This document shows, one piece after another, positions 1-7,761 of a stretch of 64,000 nt of DNA. The translations under genes were made by a program, and so were the position numbers. Each line of letters begins with the position of its first letter. Position 1 is the first letter of the stretch. The notes beneath the pieces are model-generated. The model ran no database searches and had not been told where the DNA came from. It saw only the letters and a program-made list of their open reading frames with translations. The stretch is from positions 349,023 through 413,022 of the forward strand of contig NZ_JNLJ01000005.1 of the NCBI RefSeq assembly GCF_000703045.1, in the 5' to 3' direction. This DNA is from Persephonella sp. IF05-L8 (GTDB lineage Bacteria; Aquificota; Aquificia; Aquificales; Hydrogenothermaceae).

Positions 1-1005
1 TTTCCTATTAGACTTGCTTATATGTCCACACTTATTACACCTTTGAGAAGTGTATTTTGGATTGATATACACAACCTTTATTCCTTTGCTTTGAGCTTTA
101 TACTCTATAAACTGCTGAAGTTGTGCAAAGTTCCAGCTATGTATCCATCTCCTTTCCTTTTTGGATACCTTAATCCTTTCTCTAATTCCTTTAAGCTCCT
201 CCAATACAATAGTTCCACCAGCAGGAACAAGACTAACAATCTCTTTAGCTATTTTATGGTTAATAGCAGTCCGAAACCGTTTCTCCTTCTGCGACAACTT
301 CTTAAGGTGTCTTTTTGCAGAAGGAGTGCCTTTAGACTGCAACTTCTTTCTTATAGCAAAGTATCTTTCAGATACGGCTCTTATATGTCTTCCATCAAAA
401 AATTTGTTAATTTTTCCATCAGCAGTAGATATAACGGCAAGTTTGGAAAGTCCCAAATCAACTCCTATAACTGTGTCATTTTCGGGGATTTCTTCAATTT
501 CCTTTTCAACAACTATGTTAAAGAAAAACTTTTTGAGCCTTTTATCGTATTTCAAAGAGGCAGAGCGAATTTTCCAGTTAAGATATTGCTTGAAATATTC
601 AGGAATTTTTATTTTGAGTTTAAGCCTTCCTTCGACTGTAGCAATAGATATTTCTTCTCTGTCAAACCATACAGAGTAAGACCTTTTATCATATCTGATA
701 GCTGGATTGTTAGAATATGGACAGGAAACTTTAAGACCCTTCTTTCTTCTATTAAAAGCAGATTTAAGGCTTTCAGAGGCTACCATTCTGGCAGATATAA
801 CCAATTGAGATGGCAAGGAAGTTTTTTCTCTAACAGTGGTATAAGTAAGATTGTGAAGTTTTATAGAATTAGAAACTTTAGACTTCCAGCCTATTTCAGC
901 AACGAAATTATAGGCAAATTTGTACTCTTCAAGGGTTTTAAAAAGGATTTGTTTTTCTTCTTCAGAAGGTTTAACAACAAGTTTTATAGTTCTTTTGAGT
1001 TTCAT
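1..1005 (-). CDS. tnpB: TnpB, IS200/IS605-type RNA-guided endonuclease (partial, C-terminus off window)
   Basis: The minus strand is open from an ATG at 1005 to the window edge, giving 335 codons. RuvC-like motifs are visible: GVDLG with catalytic Asp near residue 183 and LEEL with catalytic Glu near residue 269. A first CNKC zinc-knuckle half follows YTSQRC near the edge. The third RuvC aspartate and the second CxxC would lie outside the window. TnpB proteins are the programmable nucleases of IS200/IS605 and IS607 elements and are guided by an omega RNA from the 3' end of the element, which is not visible here. No tnpA transposase is present on the upstream side. The reading frame is intact, so the gene may be functional. 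Autonomy of the element cannot be judged. Confidence 0.93.
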   Translation of the reverse strand, partial: MKLKRTIKLVVKPSEEEKQILFKTLEEYKFAYNFVAEIGWKSKVSNSIKLHNLTYTTVREKTSLPSQLVISARMVASESLKSAFNRRKKGLKVSCPYSNNPAIRYDKRSYSVWFDREEISIATVEGRLKLKIKIPEYFKQYLNWKIRSASLKYDKRLKKFFFNIVVEKEIEEIPENDTVIGVDLGLSKLAVISTADGKINKFFDGRHIRAVSERYFAIRKKLQSKGTPSAKRHLKKLSQKEKRFRTAINHKIAKEIVSLVPAGGTIVLEELKGIRERIKVSKKERRWIHSWNFAQLQQFIEYKAQSKGIKVVYINPKYTSQRCNKCGHISKSNRK

Positions 1006-1032
1006 AACAAAAATATTTTAACCAAAAATATT

Positions 1033-1109
1033 ATCGGTCTCCTCCCAGTTTTAACAATTCTTTGAATTGGGTGAACCGAAGGTGAACAAAAACTGGGTTT
1101 CTGACCGAT
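1033..1109. repeat. Long interrupted inverted repeat, possible IS left end or leader stem-loop
   Basis: Arm 1033-1052 (atcggtc + cccagtttt) is complementary to arm 1089-1109 (aaaactggg + gaccgat), with a small internal mismatch and a loop of about 36 bases. The loop holds a minor hairpin, aattc/gaatt. It lies between the divergent starts of tnpB (1005) and the NTPase gene (1122), and its right arm ends just before the NTPase ribosome-binding site. Subterminal hairpins are normal at IS200/IS605 ends, so this may be the element's left end. It could equally be a structured 5' leader of the downstream gene. Confidence 0.6.
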
Positions 1110-1121
1110 GGGAGGTAAATT

Positions 1122-1643
1122 ATGAAAATATTAATTACAGGAAAACCGGGAATAGGAAAAACAACAGTGATAAAAAAACTAACAAGTTATTTAAAGGATA
1201 AAGCTGTTGGTTTTTATACAGAGGAAATAAGAGATAAAACCGGCCATAGAAAAGGTTTCGTTATTAAAACTCTGGATGGGAAAGAAGGTATTCTTGCACT
1301 AAAAGGTTTAGTTTCCAGATACAAAGTTGGCAAATACGGGGTCAACATAGAAGAATTTGAAAATATTGCCATACCGGTCTTAGAAAAAGCCCTTAAAGAA
1401 AACAAAATTATACTTATTGACGAGATTGGAAAGATGGAGCTATTTTCTTCAAAATTTGCCCAGCTAATAAAACAACTTTTTGAAGATAAGAATAAAACCA
1501 TAATAGCCACAATTCCCATAAAAAATGTTCATCCTATTATTAAATGGCTTAAATCCCTGCCATATGCCCAGATAATAAAAATTGATTACACAAACAGAAA
1601 TTACATACCTGAAAAAATTCTGGAGAGTATAAATGAAAGGTAA
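1122..1643 (+). CDS. THEP1-type nucleoside-triphosphatase
   Basis: The 173-residue protein is a compact P-loop NTPase with Walker A GKPGIGKTT near residues 7-15 and Walker B IILIDEIGKME near residues 95-105. Length and both motifs fit the THEP1 family (COG1618), first described in Aquifex, which hydrolyses NTPs broadly; its cellular role is unclear. GGGAGGT sits just upstream of the ATG. The 3' end overlaps the RNase Z gene by 11 bases, so the two are translationally coupled. The gene follows a large stem-loop that may be the end of the tnpB element. Confidence 0.88.
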   Translation: MKILITGKPGIGKTTVIKKLTSYLKDKAVGFYTEEIRDKTGHRKGFVIKTLDGKEGILALKGLVSRYKVGKYGVNIEEFENIAIPVLEKALKENKIILIDEIGKMELFSSKFAQLIKQLFEDKNKTIIATIPIKNVHPIIKWLKSLPYAQIIKIDYTNRNYIPEKILESINER

Positions 1644-2535
1644 GATTGTCTTACTTGGAACTTCCTCTGCGATGCCAACGGTGGATAGAAATAACAGCGG
1701 TATTTACATGAAATATAAAGGGGAAGGTTTTCTGTTTGATTGTGGAGAGGGAACCCAGCGTCAAATAATGAAGGCTGGTCTGAGTATCTACCAGGTGGAT
1801 AAAATTTTTATTTCCCATCTGCACACCGACCATACCCTTGGTCTTCCCGGTTTACTGGAAACACTTGATATGCATGATAAACCAAAAGTAGATATTTACT
1901 CCATCCATGGACTTCAGAAGGTTCTGGGTTGCGTATTAAATGGTGTTATATATGCACCTGATATAGATATTAATATCCATGAGTTTGAGCCTCAGGATGA
2001 GATTTTCACAATATTTGAAAATAAAGAATATGCTGTCAAATCAATAGGACTTAATCATGTTGTTGATTGTATAGGGTTTTCCTTTGAGGAAAAACCAAAA
2101 AGAAAATTCATAAAAGAAAAAATTGAAGAACTTAACTTAACAGATAAAGATTTTATCCAGCTTAAAAATGAAGGAAAAATAATCAGAGATGGACAGGTTA
2201 TTACAAAAGAAGAAATAACTTATGAAGAAAAAGGCTTCAAATTTACATATATCCCTGATACATATAAAACAGACAACATTATAAAGCTGGCAAAAGGCAG
2301 TGATATTTTAGTTATTGAGGCAACTTATCTTGATGAGGAAGATAAAGCAAGGGAGTATGGACATCTGTCCCTTGAATATATTTTGGAAATATATCCACAA
2401 CTTGAATGTAAACAGATTATCCTTACCCACTTTAGCAGAAGATACAAGGATATGAAACCTTACATCAAAAAAATACAGGAAAAAGGCTACCAAAATATAC
2501 TGATAGGCAGAGACTTTATGGAAATTAAGTTTTAA
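1633..2535 (+). CDS. rnz: Ribonuclease Z (tRNA 3' endonuclease)
   Basis: The 300-residue metallo-beta-lactamase-fold protein carries the HLHTDH zinc motif near residues 62-67. The N-terminal GTSSAMPT segment and the later THFSRRY near residue 265 are typical of RNase Z. The enzyme removes 3' trailers from tRNA precursors. Length matches the usual 300-310 residues. It is coupled to the upstream NTPase by an 11-base overlap. Its stop overlaps the stop of the convergent amidase gene by 3 bases, leaving no room for a dedicated terminator. Confidence 0.95.
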   Translation: MKGKIVLLGTSSAMPTVDRNNSGIYMKYKGEGFLFDCGEGTQRQIMKAGLSIYQVDKIFISHLHTDHTLGLPGLLETLDMHDKPKVDIYSIHGLQKVLGCVLNGVIYAPDIDINIHEFEPQDEIFTIFENKEYAVKSIGLNHVVDCIGFSFEEKPKRKFIKEKIEELNLTDKDFIQLKNEGKIIRDGQVITKEEITYEEKGFKFTYIPDTYKTDNIIKLAKGSDILVIEATYLDEEDKAREYGHLSLEYILEIYPQLECKQIILTHFSRRYKDMKPYIKKIQEKGYQNILIGRDFMEIKF

Positions 2536-3419
2536 TCCCTAAGCCAGCGTTTTGTAATATCCTGATAGCTATCTATTCTCCTATCTCTGAAAAATGGCCA
2601 TACAGTTCGATGCTCATCAAGAATATCTGTATCAATTTCACAGATTAGTATCTCTTCCTTGTCAACTGAAGCTTTTTTGATTATCTGACCGTAAGGGTCA
2701 GCAATGAAACTCTGTCCCCAGAACTCTATTCCACTATTTCCATCAGGGGATTGTTCAAACCCAACCCTGTTTACAGCTGCTACATAACAGCCATTTGCAA
2801 CTGCATGACCTTTCTGAACAGTCTCCCATGCATTATACTGGCTTTCTCCGTATTCCTCTTTTTCCTCAGGAAGCCAGCCTATAGCAGTTGGATAGACAAT
2901 AATATCTGCTCCCTGCATTGCTGTCAGCCTTGCAGCCTCAGGAAACCACTGATCCCAGCAAATAAGGGTTCCTACCTTACAGTATTTTGTCTGGAAAACC
3001 TTGTATCCTAAATCCCCGGGAGTGAAATAAAACTTTTCATAAAAATGAGGGTCATCTGGAATATGCATTTTCCTGTATTTTCCAAGGAAACTTCCATCTG
3101 CATCTATAACAACAACTGTATTGTGATAAAGGCCTTTATCTCTTTTCTCAAATAGACTTGCAACAATAACAACATCACTATCCTTAGCAACCTGAGAAAG
3201 CCTCTTTATAGTGTCTGATTGGGGATTAATTTCTTCAGCAAGTTTAAAAAAATCCCAGTCCTCAACCTGACAGAAATATTTTGATTTAAACAACTCCTGT
3301 GTAACTACCAGATTTGCACCGCTTTTTGCAGCTTCCTTTATATAGCCGATAGCTTTTTCAAAATTTTCATTGATATCATCTGTGCAGCTCATCTGGATAA
3401 GACCAATATTTACCTTCAG
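2532..3419 (-). CDS. aguB: N-carbamoylputrescine amidase-like carbon-nitrogen hydrolase
   Basis: This nitrilase-superfamily protein has the Glu (VTQELF), Lys (KYRKMHIP) and Cys (LICWDQWFPE) catalytic segments. CWDQWFPE is characteristic of N-carbamoylputrescine amidohydrolase, which releases putrescine, CO2 and ammonia in the agmatine route to polyamines. The start is uncertain. The open frame reaches back to a TTG at 3509, but homology begins at KVNIGLIQMSC. A GGAGGT lies about 8 bases before an in-frame CTG at 3419. I use that codon as the probable, non-canonical start; a longer form from 3509 would carry an unlikely 30-residue extension. Confidence 0.86.
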   Translation of the reverse strand: MKVNIGLIQMSCTDDINENFEKAIGYIKEAAKSGANLVVTQELFKSKYFCQVEDWDFFKLAEEINPQSDTIKRLSQVAKDSDVVIVASLFEKRDKGLYHNTVVVIDADGSFLGKYRKMHIPDDPHFYEKFYFTPGDLGYKVFQTKYCKVGTLICWDQWFPEAARLTAMQGADIIVYPTAIGWLPEEKEEYGESQYNAWETVQKGHAVANGCYVAAVNRVGFEQSPDGNSGIEFWGQSFIADPYGQIIKKASVDKEEILICEIDTDILDEHRTVWPFFRDRRIDSYQDITKRWLRD

Positions 3420-3594
3420 TTTAACTGACCTCCATATTTTTCCCTTAAGAATAATTCTACTTGTTTTTATAAATAATTGGTATATACTAATAGGCACAAA
3501 TAAAAACAAAAGAAAGGGAGATTTCAGGAAAATCTCTTAAAATCAAAGGGTCAAAAGGTAAATCTTTCTTTCTTTTCAAATTTCAGGAGGAAAT

Positions 3595-4782
3595 ATGTCA
3601 GACACAACTTTTAGGGAATTACCAATTTCCCAGACAACACTCAAATCAATTGAGAAAATGGGCTACAAAAAGCCTACAGAAATTCAGGAAAAAGCCATCC
3701 CAGTTGTAATGGAAGGTAAAGACCTTATTGCACAGGCACAGACAGGAACAGGGAAAACAGCAGCTTTTGGTATTCCGATTGTTGAAAAGGTCAACCCAAA
3801 AGCAAGAAAAATTCAGGCACTTGTTCTGGTTCCAACAAGGGAACTGGCAATTCAGGTTGTCAAGGAGATTAAAGATATCGGAAGAAGCAAAAAACTGTTT
3901 GCACTTGCTGTTTACGGTGGAAAATCAATAAAACATCAGATAGATTTTCTTAAAAAAGGAAAAGATGTTGTTATTGTAGGAACACCGGGAAGAATTAGGG
4001 ACCTTATAGAAAGAGGAGTTTTAGACCTTTCTAATGTTGAAATCTTTGTCCTTGACGAAGCAGACAGAATGCTGGATATGGGATTTATTGAGGATATTGA
4101 GTTTATCTTTGAACAAACACCAAAAGATAAGCAAACCCTTATGTTCTCTGCAACAATGCCACCTTCAATAAAAAGACTTGCAGAAAAATTCCTTAGACCT
4201 GATTATGAAATGGTCAGGGTTAAACCTGAAGAGGTTACTGTAGACAGAATTAAGCAGATTGTTTATAGAGTTGATGAAAATAAACAGTTTGAGAAACTAA
4301 CAGAAAGCCTCAAAGAACATCCAGAAACTAAAACAATAATCTTCACAGAAACCAAAAAAGAGGCTGACCAGATAGCGGATAAACTCAGGAAAGAGGGTTT
4401 TAATGCCAGTGCTATTCACGGGGATTACTCACAGGCAAAAAGGGAAAAAGTTCTCAGAGATTTCAGAAGAAATCAACTTCAGATACTTGTTGCAACAGAT
4501 GTTGCTGCAAGGGGACTGGATATAAAAGGTGTTGACCTTGTTATGAATTATTCTCTCCCAAGGAATGTTGAAAGCTACGTTCATAGAATAGGAAGAACCG
4601 GAAGGGCAGGTAAAGAAGGAACAGCGATATCAATAATGAACACTCAGGAAGATAACTTGTTTAGACTTATTAAAAAAATAACTAAAGCTGATATCCAGTT
4701 TGAAAATCTTTCAGATAAAGAGTTCACAAAACCACAGTCAAAAAGAAGATTTACCAGCAGAAGAAGATATACCCGCAGGTAA
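3595..4782 (+). CDS. DEAD-box ATP-dependent RNA helicase
   Basis: The 395-residue protein has every helicase motif in order: a Q motif around residues 5-30, AQTGTGKT, PTRELA, TPGR, DEADRMLDMGF, SAT, and HRIGRTGR near residue 335. It ends in a short Arg-rich tail (RFTSRRRYTRR), as in RhlE/CshA-type helicases that unwind rRNA or mRNA. AGGAGG lies before the ATG. The leader holds a small hairpin with 7-base arms, 3518-3524 and 3530-3536, which could matter for regulation. An intrinsic terminator follows, so the gene is probably monocistronic. The specific subfamily cannot be fixed by eye. Confidence 0.95.
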   Translation: MSDTTFRELPISQTTLKSIEKMGYKKPTEIQEKAIPVVMEGKDLIAQAQTGTGKTAAFGIPIVEKVNPKARKIQALVLVPTRELAIQVVKEIKDIGRSKKLFALAVYGGKSIKHQIDFLKKGKDVVIVGTPGRIRDLIERGVLDLSNVEIFVLDEADRMLDMGFIEDIEFIFEQTPKDKQTLMFSATMPPSIKRLAEKFLRPDYEMVRVKPEEVTVDRIKQIVYRVDENKQFEKLTESLKEHPETKTIIFTETKKEADQIADKLRKEGFNASAIHGDYSQAKREKVLRDFRRNQLQILVATDVAARGLDIKGVDLVMNYSLPRNVESYVHRIGRTGRAGKEGTAISIMNTQEDNLFRLIKKITKADIQFENLSDKEFTKPQSKRRFTSRRRYTRR

Positions 4783-4786
4783 TTAC

Positions 4787-4812
4787 AAGGGGACGTTGTT
4801 CCCCTTTTTCTA
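4787..4812 (+). terminator. Intrinsic terminator after the helicase gene
   Basis: Perfect 7-base arms aagggga (4787-4793) and tcccctt (4800-4806) enclose a 6-base loop and run into a T-rich tail just after the helicase stop. Confidence 0.82.
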
Positions 4813-4848
4813 TTATAATTTTCTTTAAAAACAGGAAAATATAAAGGA

Positions 4849-5727
4849 ATGGACGGAATACTTCTTATTGATAAACCTGCAGGTATCACATCAAACAGCC
4901 TTGTTCAAAAAATCAAAAAACATCTAAAAAATATTTACAACACAGATATAAAAATTGGTCATACCGGAACATTAGACTTTTTTGCCACAGGATTAATGAT
5001 AATAACCCTTGGAAAAGCCACCCGACTAACAGAATATTATCAGGGTTTAGACAAAGAATACCTTGCCACAGGTGAACTGGGAAAAATCACAGATACTTAT
5101 GATATAAACGGAAAAATTATTGAAGAAAAAGAATGTGATATATCAGAAGAAAAGCTTAAAGAAATAATACTTTCTTTTCCAAAAGAATATCTACAATATC
5201 CACCTCCATACTCAGCAAAAAGAATAAAAGGTAAAAGAGCCTATCAACTCGCCAAAAAAGGTATCCAGCCTGAGCTAAAACCTAAAAAGGTGAAAATTTA
5301 CTCCATGGAAATTTTAAATATATCTCTGCCATTTTTCACAATCAAAGTTTACTGTTCATCAGGAACATATATCAGAAGCATAATAAAAGAAATCGGCGAT
5401 TTGACAGGCTGTGGTGCATATACAAAAGAGTTAAGAAGGACAAAAATTGATAGCTTTTCAGTAGAAAATGCACTACCTCTAAATGAATTCTTACAAAAAA
5501 CAGATATTCAGGATATCATTATTCCCCTTGAAAATGCTTTACCATTTATGGAAAAAATCCAGCTAAATGAAGGATTTGATAAAAGATTTCTACACGGTCA
5601 AAGGTTTAGGGTGCCTGCACAGAAAGGTATTTATAGAATTTACGACCATACCGGTAAATTTATAGGCATCGGAAAAGTTGATGAAAATCGTATTTTACAT
5701 CCACAAAAGGTTTTTCCACCAGAATAA
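4849..5727 (+). CDS. truB: tRNA pseudouridine(55) synthase TruB
   Basis: The 292-residue protein starts GILLIDKPAGITS and has GHTGTLD with the catalytic aspartate near residue 42. The usual proline after it is replaced (GTLDFFATG). The YPPPYSAKRIKGKRAY segment and the SSGTYIRS motif near residue 175 are also typical. TruB makes the universal pseudouridine of the T loop of tRNAs. The C-terminal 60 residues resemble a small PUA-like domain. A TATAAT at 4814-4819 could serve as its own -10, since a terminator separates it from the helicase. Confidence 0.95.
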   Translation: MDGILLIDKPAGITSNSLVQKIKKHLKNIYNTDIKIGHTGTLDFFATGLMIITLGKATRLTEYYQGLDKEYLATGELGKITDTYDINGKIIEEKECDISEEKLKEIILSFPKEYLQYPPPYSAKRIKGKRAYQLAKKGIQPELKPKKVKIYSMEILNISLPFFTIKVYCSSGTYIRSIIKEIGDLTGCGAYTKELRRTKIDSFSVENALPLNEFLQKTDIQDIIIPLENALPFMEKIQLNEGFDKRFLHGQRFRVPAQKGIYRIYDHTGKFIGIGKVDENRILHPQKVFPPE

Positions 5728-5733
5728 AAACTA

Positions 5734-5739
5734 TATAAT
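5734..5739 (+). promoter_or_regulatory. Probable -10 element for pyrB
   Basis: A consensus TATAAT sits 38 bases before the pyrB start in an AT-rich gap after truB. No good -35 hexamer is visible, so the call rests on the -10 alone. Confidence 0.45.
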
Positions 5740-5771
5740 AAAATTGAAATAACATAACAAGGGGTGTTGTT

Positions 5772-6680
5772 TTGAAGGATTTAATCTCTGTAAACCAGAT
5801 TGATGAGCAGAAATTTTATCAGATATATGAGCTTTATAAGGATTACAGAGACAGATATAAAAATGGAGAAACAAAATTCACAGATTTAAGAGGATATTCA
5901 ATCCTCCTTCCATTTTTTGAAAATTCCACAAGAACAAGAACATCCTTTGAACTTGCAGGAAAAATCTTAGGGGCAGATACCATTAATATTTCCGGTTCTT
6001 CCAGCTCAGTAAAAAAAGGAGAAACCCTTTACGATACAATCAAAACCCTTGAAGCAATGCAGGCTGATTTTATTGTTATCAGGCATTATATGTCCGGTGC
6101 AGCCCATATAGTAGCCAACAAGGTAAATTCACGGGTTATTAATGCAGGGGACGGAACCCATGAACATCCTTCTCAGGCACTTTTAGATGCCATCACAATT
6201 TTAGAACATAAGGGCGAAATAGAAGGCCTTAAAATAGCCATTATCGGAGATATTCTCCACAGCAGAGTTGCCCGTTCAGATATTAAACTGCTTCATATGC
6301 TTGGAGCAGAGATTACCCTCTGTGGACCTCAAACAATGCTGCCAAGACATCTTGAACAGTTTGAAGTGGATTATATAACAACAGATGTTGAGGATGCTCT
6401 AAAAGACAAAGATGTTGCAATTTTTCTGAGAATTCAGCTTGAAAGACAGAAAAAGGTATTCTTCTCCACTCTTAATGAGTATTCCATAAAATACGGACTT
6501 AATCAGGTAAGGGTCAATCTCCTTAAGGAAGATGCTTTAATTATGCATCCGGGACCTGTTAATCGTGGAGTGGAAATTCAGAGTGAACTTATTTACGGGG
6601 ATAGGAGCGTAATTCTTGACCAGGTAGAAAATGGACTTTTCACCCGTATGGCTATATACAAATTCCTGCTAAATCAATAA
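5772..6680 (+). CDS. pyrB: Aspartate carbamoyltransferase, catalytic subunit
   Basis: The 302-residue protein has the carbamoyl-phosphate loop STRTRTSFE near residue 53, HPSQALLDA near residue 133 and the C-terminal HPGPVNRG, all standard for PyrB. It condenses carbamoyl phosphate and aspartate in pyrimidine synthesis. The start is a TTG preceded by AAGGGG. No pyrI regulatory gene is adjacent. The paralogous argF follows after a gap with its own promoter, so both main users of carbamoyl phosphate sit side by side. Confidence 0.96.
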   Translation: MKDLISVNQIDEQKFYQIYELYKDYRDRYKNGETKFTDLRGYSILLPFFENSTRTRTSFELAGKILGADTINISGSSSSVKKGETLYDTIKTLEAMQADFIVIRHYMSGAAHIVANKVNSRVINAGDGTHEHPSQALLDAITILEHKGEIEGLKIAIIGDILHSRVARSDIKLLHMLGAEITLCGPQTMLPRHLEQFEVDYITTDVEDALKDKDVAIFLRIQLERQKKVFFSTLNEYSIKYGLNQVRVNLLKEDALIMHPGPVNRGVEIQSELIYGDRSVILDQVENGLFTRMAIYKFLLNQ

Positions 6681-6780
6681 TTTTTCTTCAAATATGGCTT
6701 ATTCAAGTTGGTAAGTCTTAAATAAATGGATGTTATTCAACAATTTATCAAAGTGACTGATTAATATTAAAATTTCTTGC

Positions 6781-6809
6781 TTGAAGATAAAATCAAACAG
6801 TGTTATATT
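6781..6809 (+). promoter_or_regulatory. Sigma-70-type promoter for argF
   Basis: TTGAAG (6781-6786) and TATATT (6804-6809) are separated by exactly 17 bases. The -10 lies 29 bases before the proposed TTG start of argF. Upstream the gap holds a TTAATATTAA palindrome (6761-6770) and two TTATTCAA copies (6699-6706 and 6733-6740), possible but unproven operator parts. Confidence 0.65.
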
Positions 6810-6838
6810 TTTACTTTCAAATAAGGAGGGAATATAAA

Positions 6839-7747
6839 TTGAAAAGGGATTTTTTGAATGTTTCAGACCTTACAAAAGATGAAATTTTAGAGATTATTGA
6901 GTATGCAATAAAACTGAAAAAAAAGCCTTTTTCCGACCAGACTTTAAAAAATAAATCTATAGGTCTGATTTTTATGAAACCTTCTACAAGGACAAGACTG
7001 TCCTTTGAGGTGGGCGTTTACCAGATGGGAGGTCAGCCTATCTATATAACAGGCTCATCAACACAGATGAGCAGAGGAGAGGATATAAAAGATACAGGCA
7101 GGGTTATGGCCAGATATTTAGATGGAATAGTAATCAGGACTTATTCACATAAAGAGGTGGAAGAGCTTGCCCAGTATTTTGATAAACCTGTTATAAATGC
7201 ACTTACAGATTATCTGCACCCCTGTCAGATACTTGCTGACCTCCAGACTATTTATGAAAGATTTGGAAAAATAGAAGATATAAAAGTGGCATTTGTAGGG
7301 GATGGTAATAATCTTGCAAATACATGGCTCATAGCAGGAGGTCTAATTGGTTTTAATGTATCTGTTGCAACTCCGGAAGGATATGAGCCATCGGGAAAAG
7401 CCGTTTATGAGGCATTAAATCTTGCAAAAAAAACAGGAGCAGAGATACAGCTAACCCACGACCCTATAGAAGCAGTTAAGGATGCAGATGTTATATACAC
7501 AGATGTATGGGTAAGCATGGGGCAGGAAGGAGAAAAGGAGAAAAAGGAAGCCTTCACGGGATTTACCATTGATAAACAACTCCTTAAGCATGCCTCAAAA
7601 AATGCAATTGTTATGCATTGTCTTCCTGCACATAAAGGAGAGGAAATATCAGAAGAAGTTTTTGAGCAGTTTGCAGATGTTATTTTTGATGAAGCAGAAA
7701 ATAGACTTCACGCTCAAAAAGCATTAATGAGTTTACTATTCAAATAA
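6839..7747 (+). CDS. argF: Ornithine carbamoyltransferase
   Basis: Motifs are STRTRLSFE near residue 46, HPCQILADLQT near residue 125 and HCLPAHKGEEIS near residue 261, which identify an anabolic ornithine carbamoyltransferase of 302 residues. It makes citrulline for arginine synthesis. I choose the TTG at 6839 because AAGGAGGG lies about 8 bases before it. The longer frame from ATG 6800 would overlap the -10 element and adds 13 non-conserved residues. The GltD-like gene follows after 14 bases, suggesting co-transcription with nitrogen assimilation. Confidence 0.95.
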   Translation: MKRDFLNVSDLTKDEILEIIEYAIKLKKKPFSDQTLKNKSIGLIFMKPSTRTRLSFEVGVYQMGGQPIYITGSSTQMSRGEDIKDTGRVMARYLDGIVIRTYSHKEVEELAQYFDKPVINALTDYLHPCQILADLQTIYERFGKIEDIKVAFVGDGNNLANTWLIAGGLIGFNVSVATPEGYEPSGKAVYEALNLAKKTGAEIQLTHDPIEAVKDADVIYTDVWVSMGQEGEKEKKEAFTGFTIDKQLLKHASKNAIVMHCLPAHKGEEISEEVFEQFADVIFDEAENRLHAQKALMSLLFK

Positions 7748-7761
7748 ACAGGAGGTATAAA

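Noticed and set aside
22-1065. Long plus-strand open frame of 347 codons at the left edge
   Set aside because: It is the shadow of tnpB on the minus strand. Its translation is rich in Phe, Ser and Arg without any motif, whereas the minus strand gives clear RuvC motifs.
6699-6740. Two TTATTCAA copies as arginine-repressor boxes
   Set aside because: They are direct repeats 34 bases apart and do not make the expected palindromic ARG box; kept only as a remark on the promoter.
6800-6838. Upstream ATG start for argF
   Set aside because: It lies in the promoter's -10 region and adds non-conserved residues; the TTG at 6839 has a strong AAGGAGGG.
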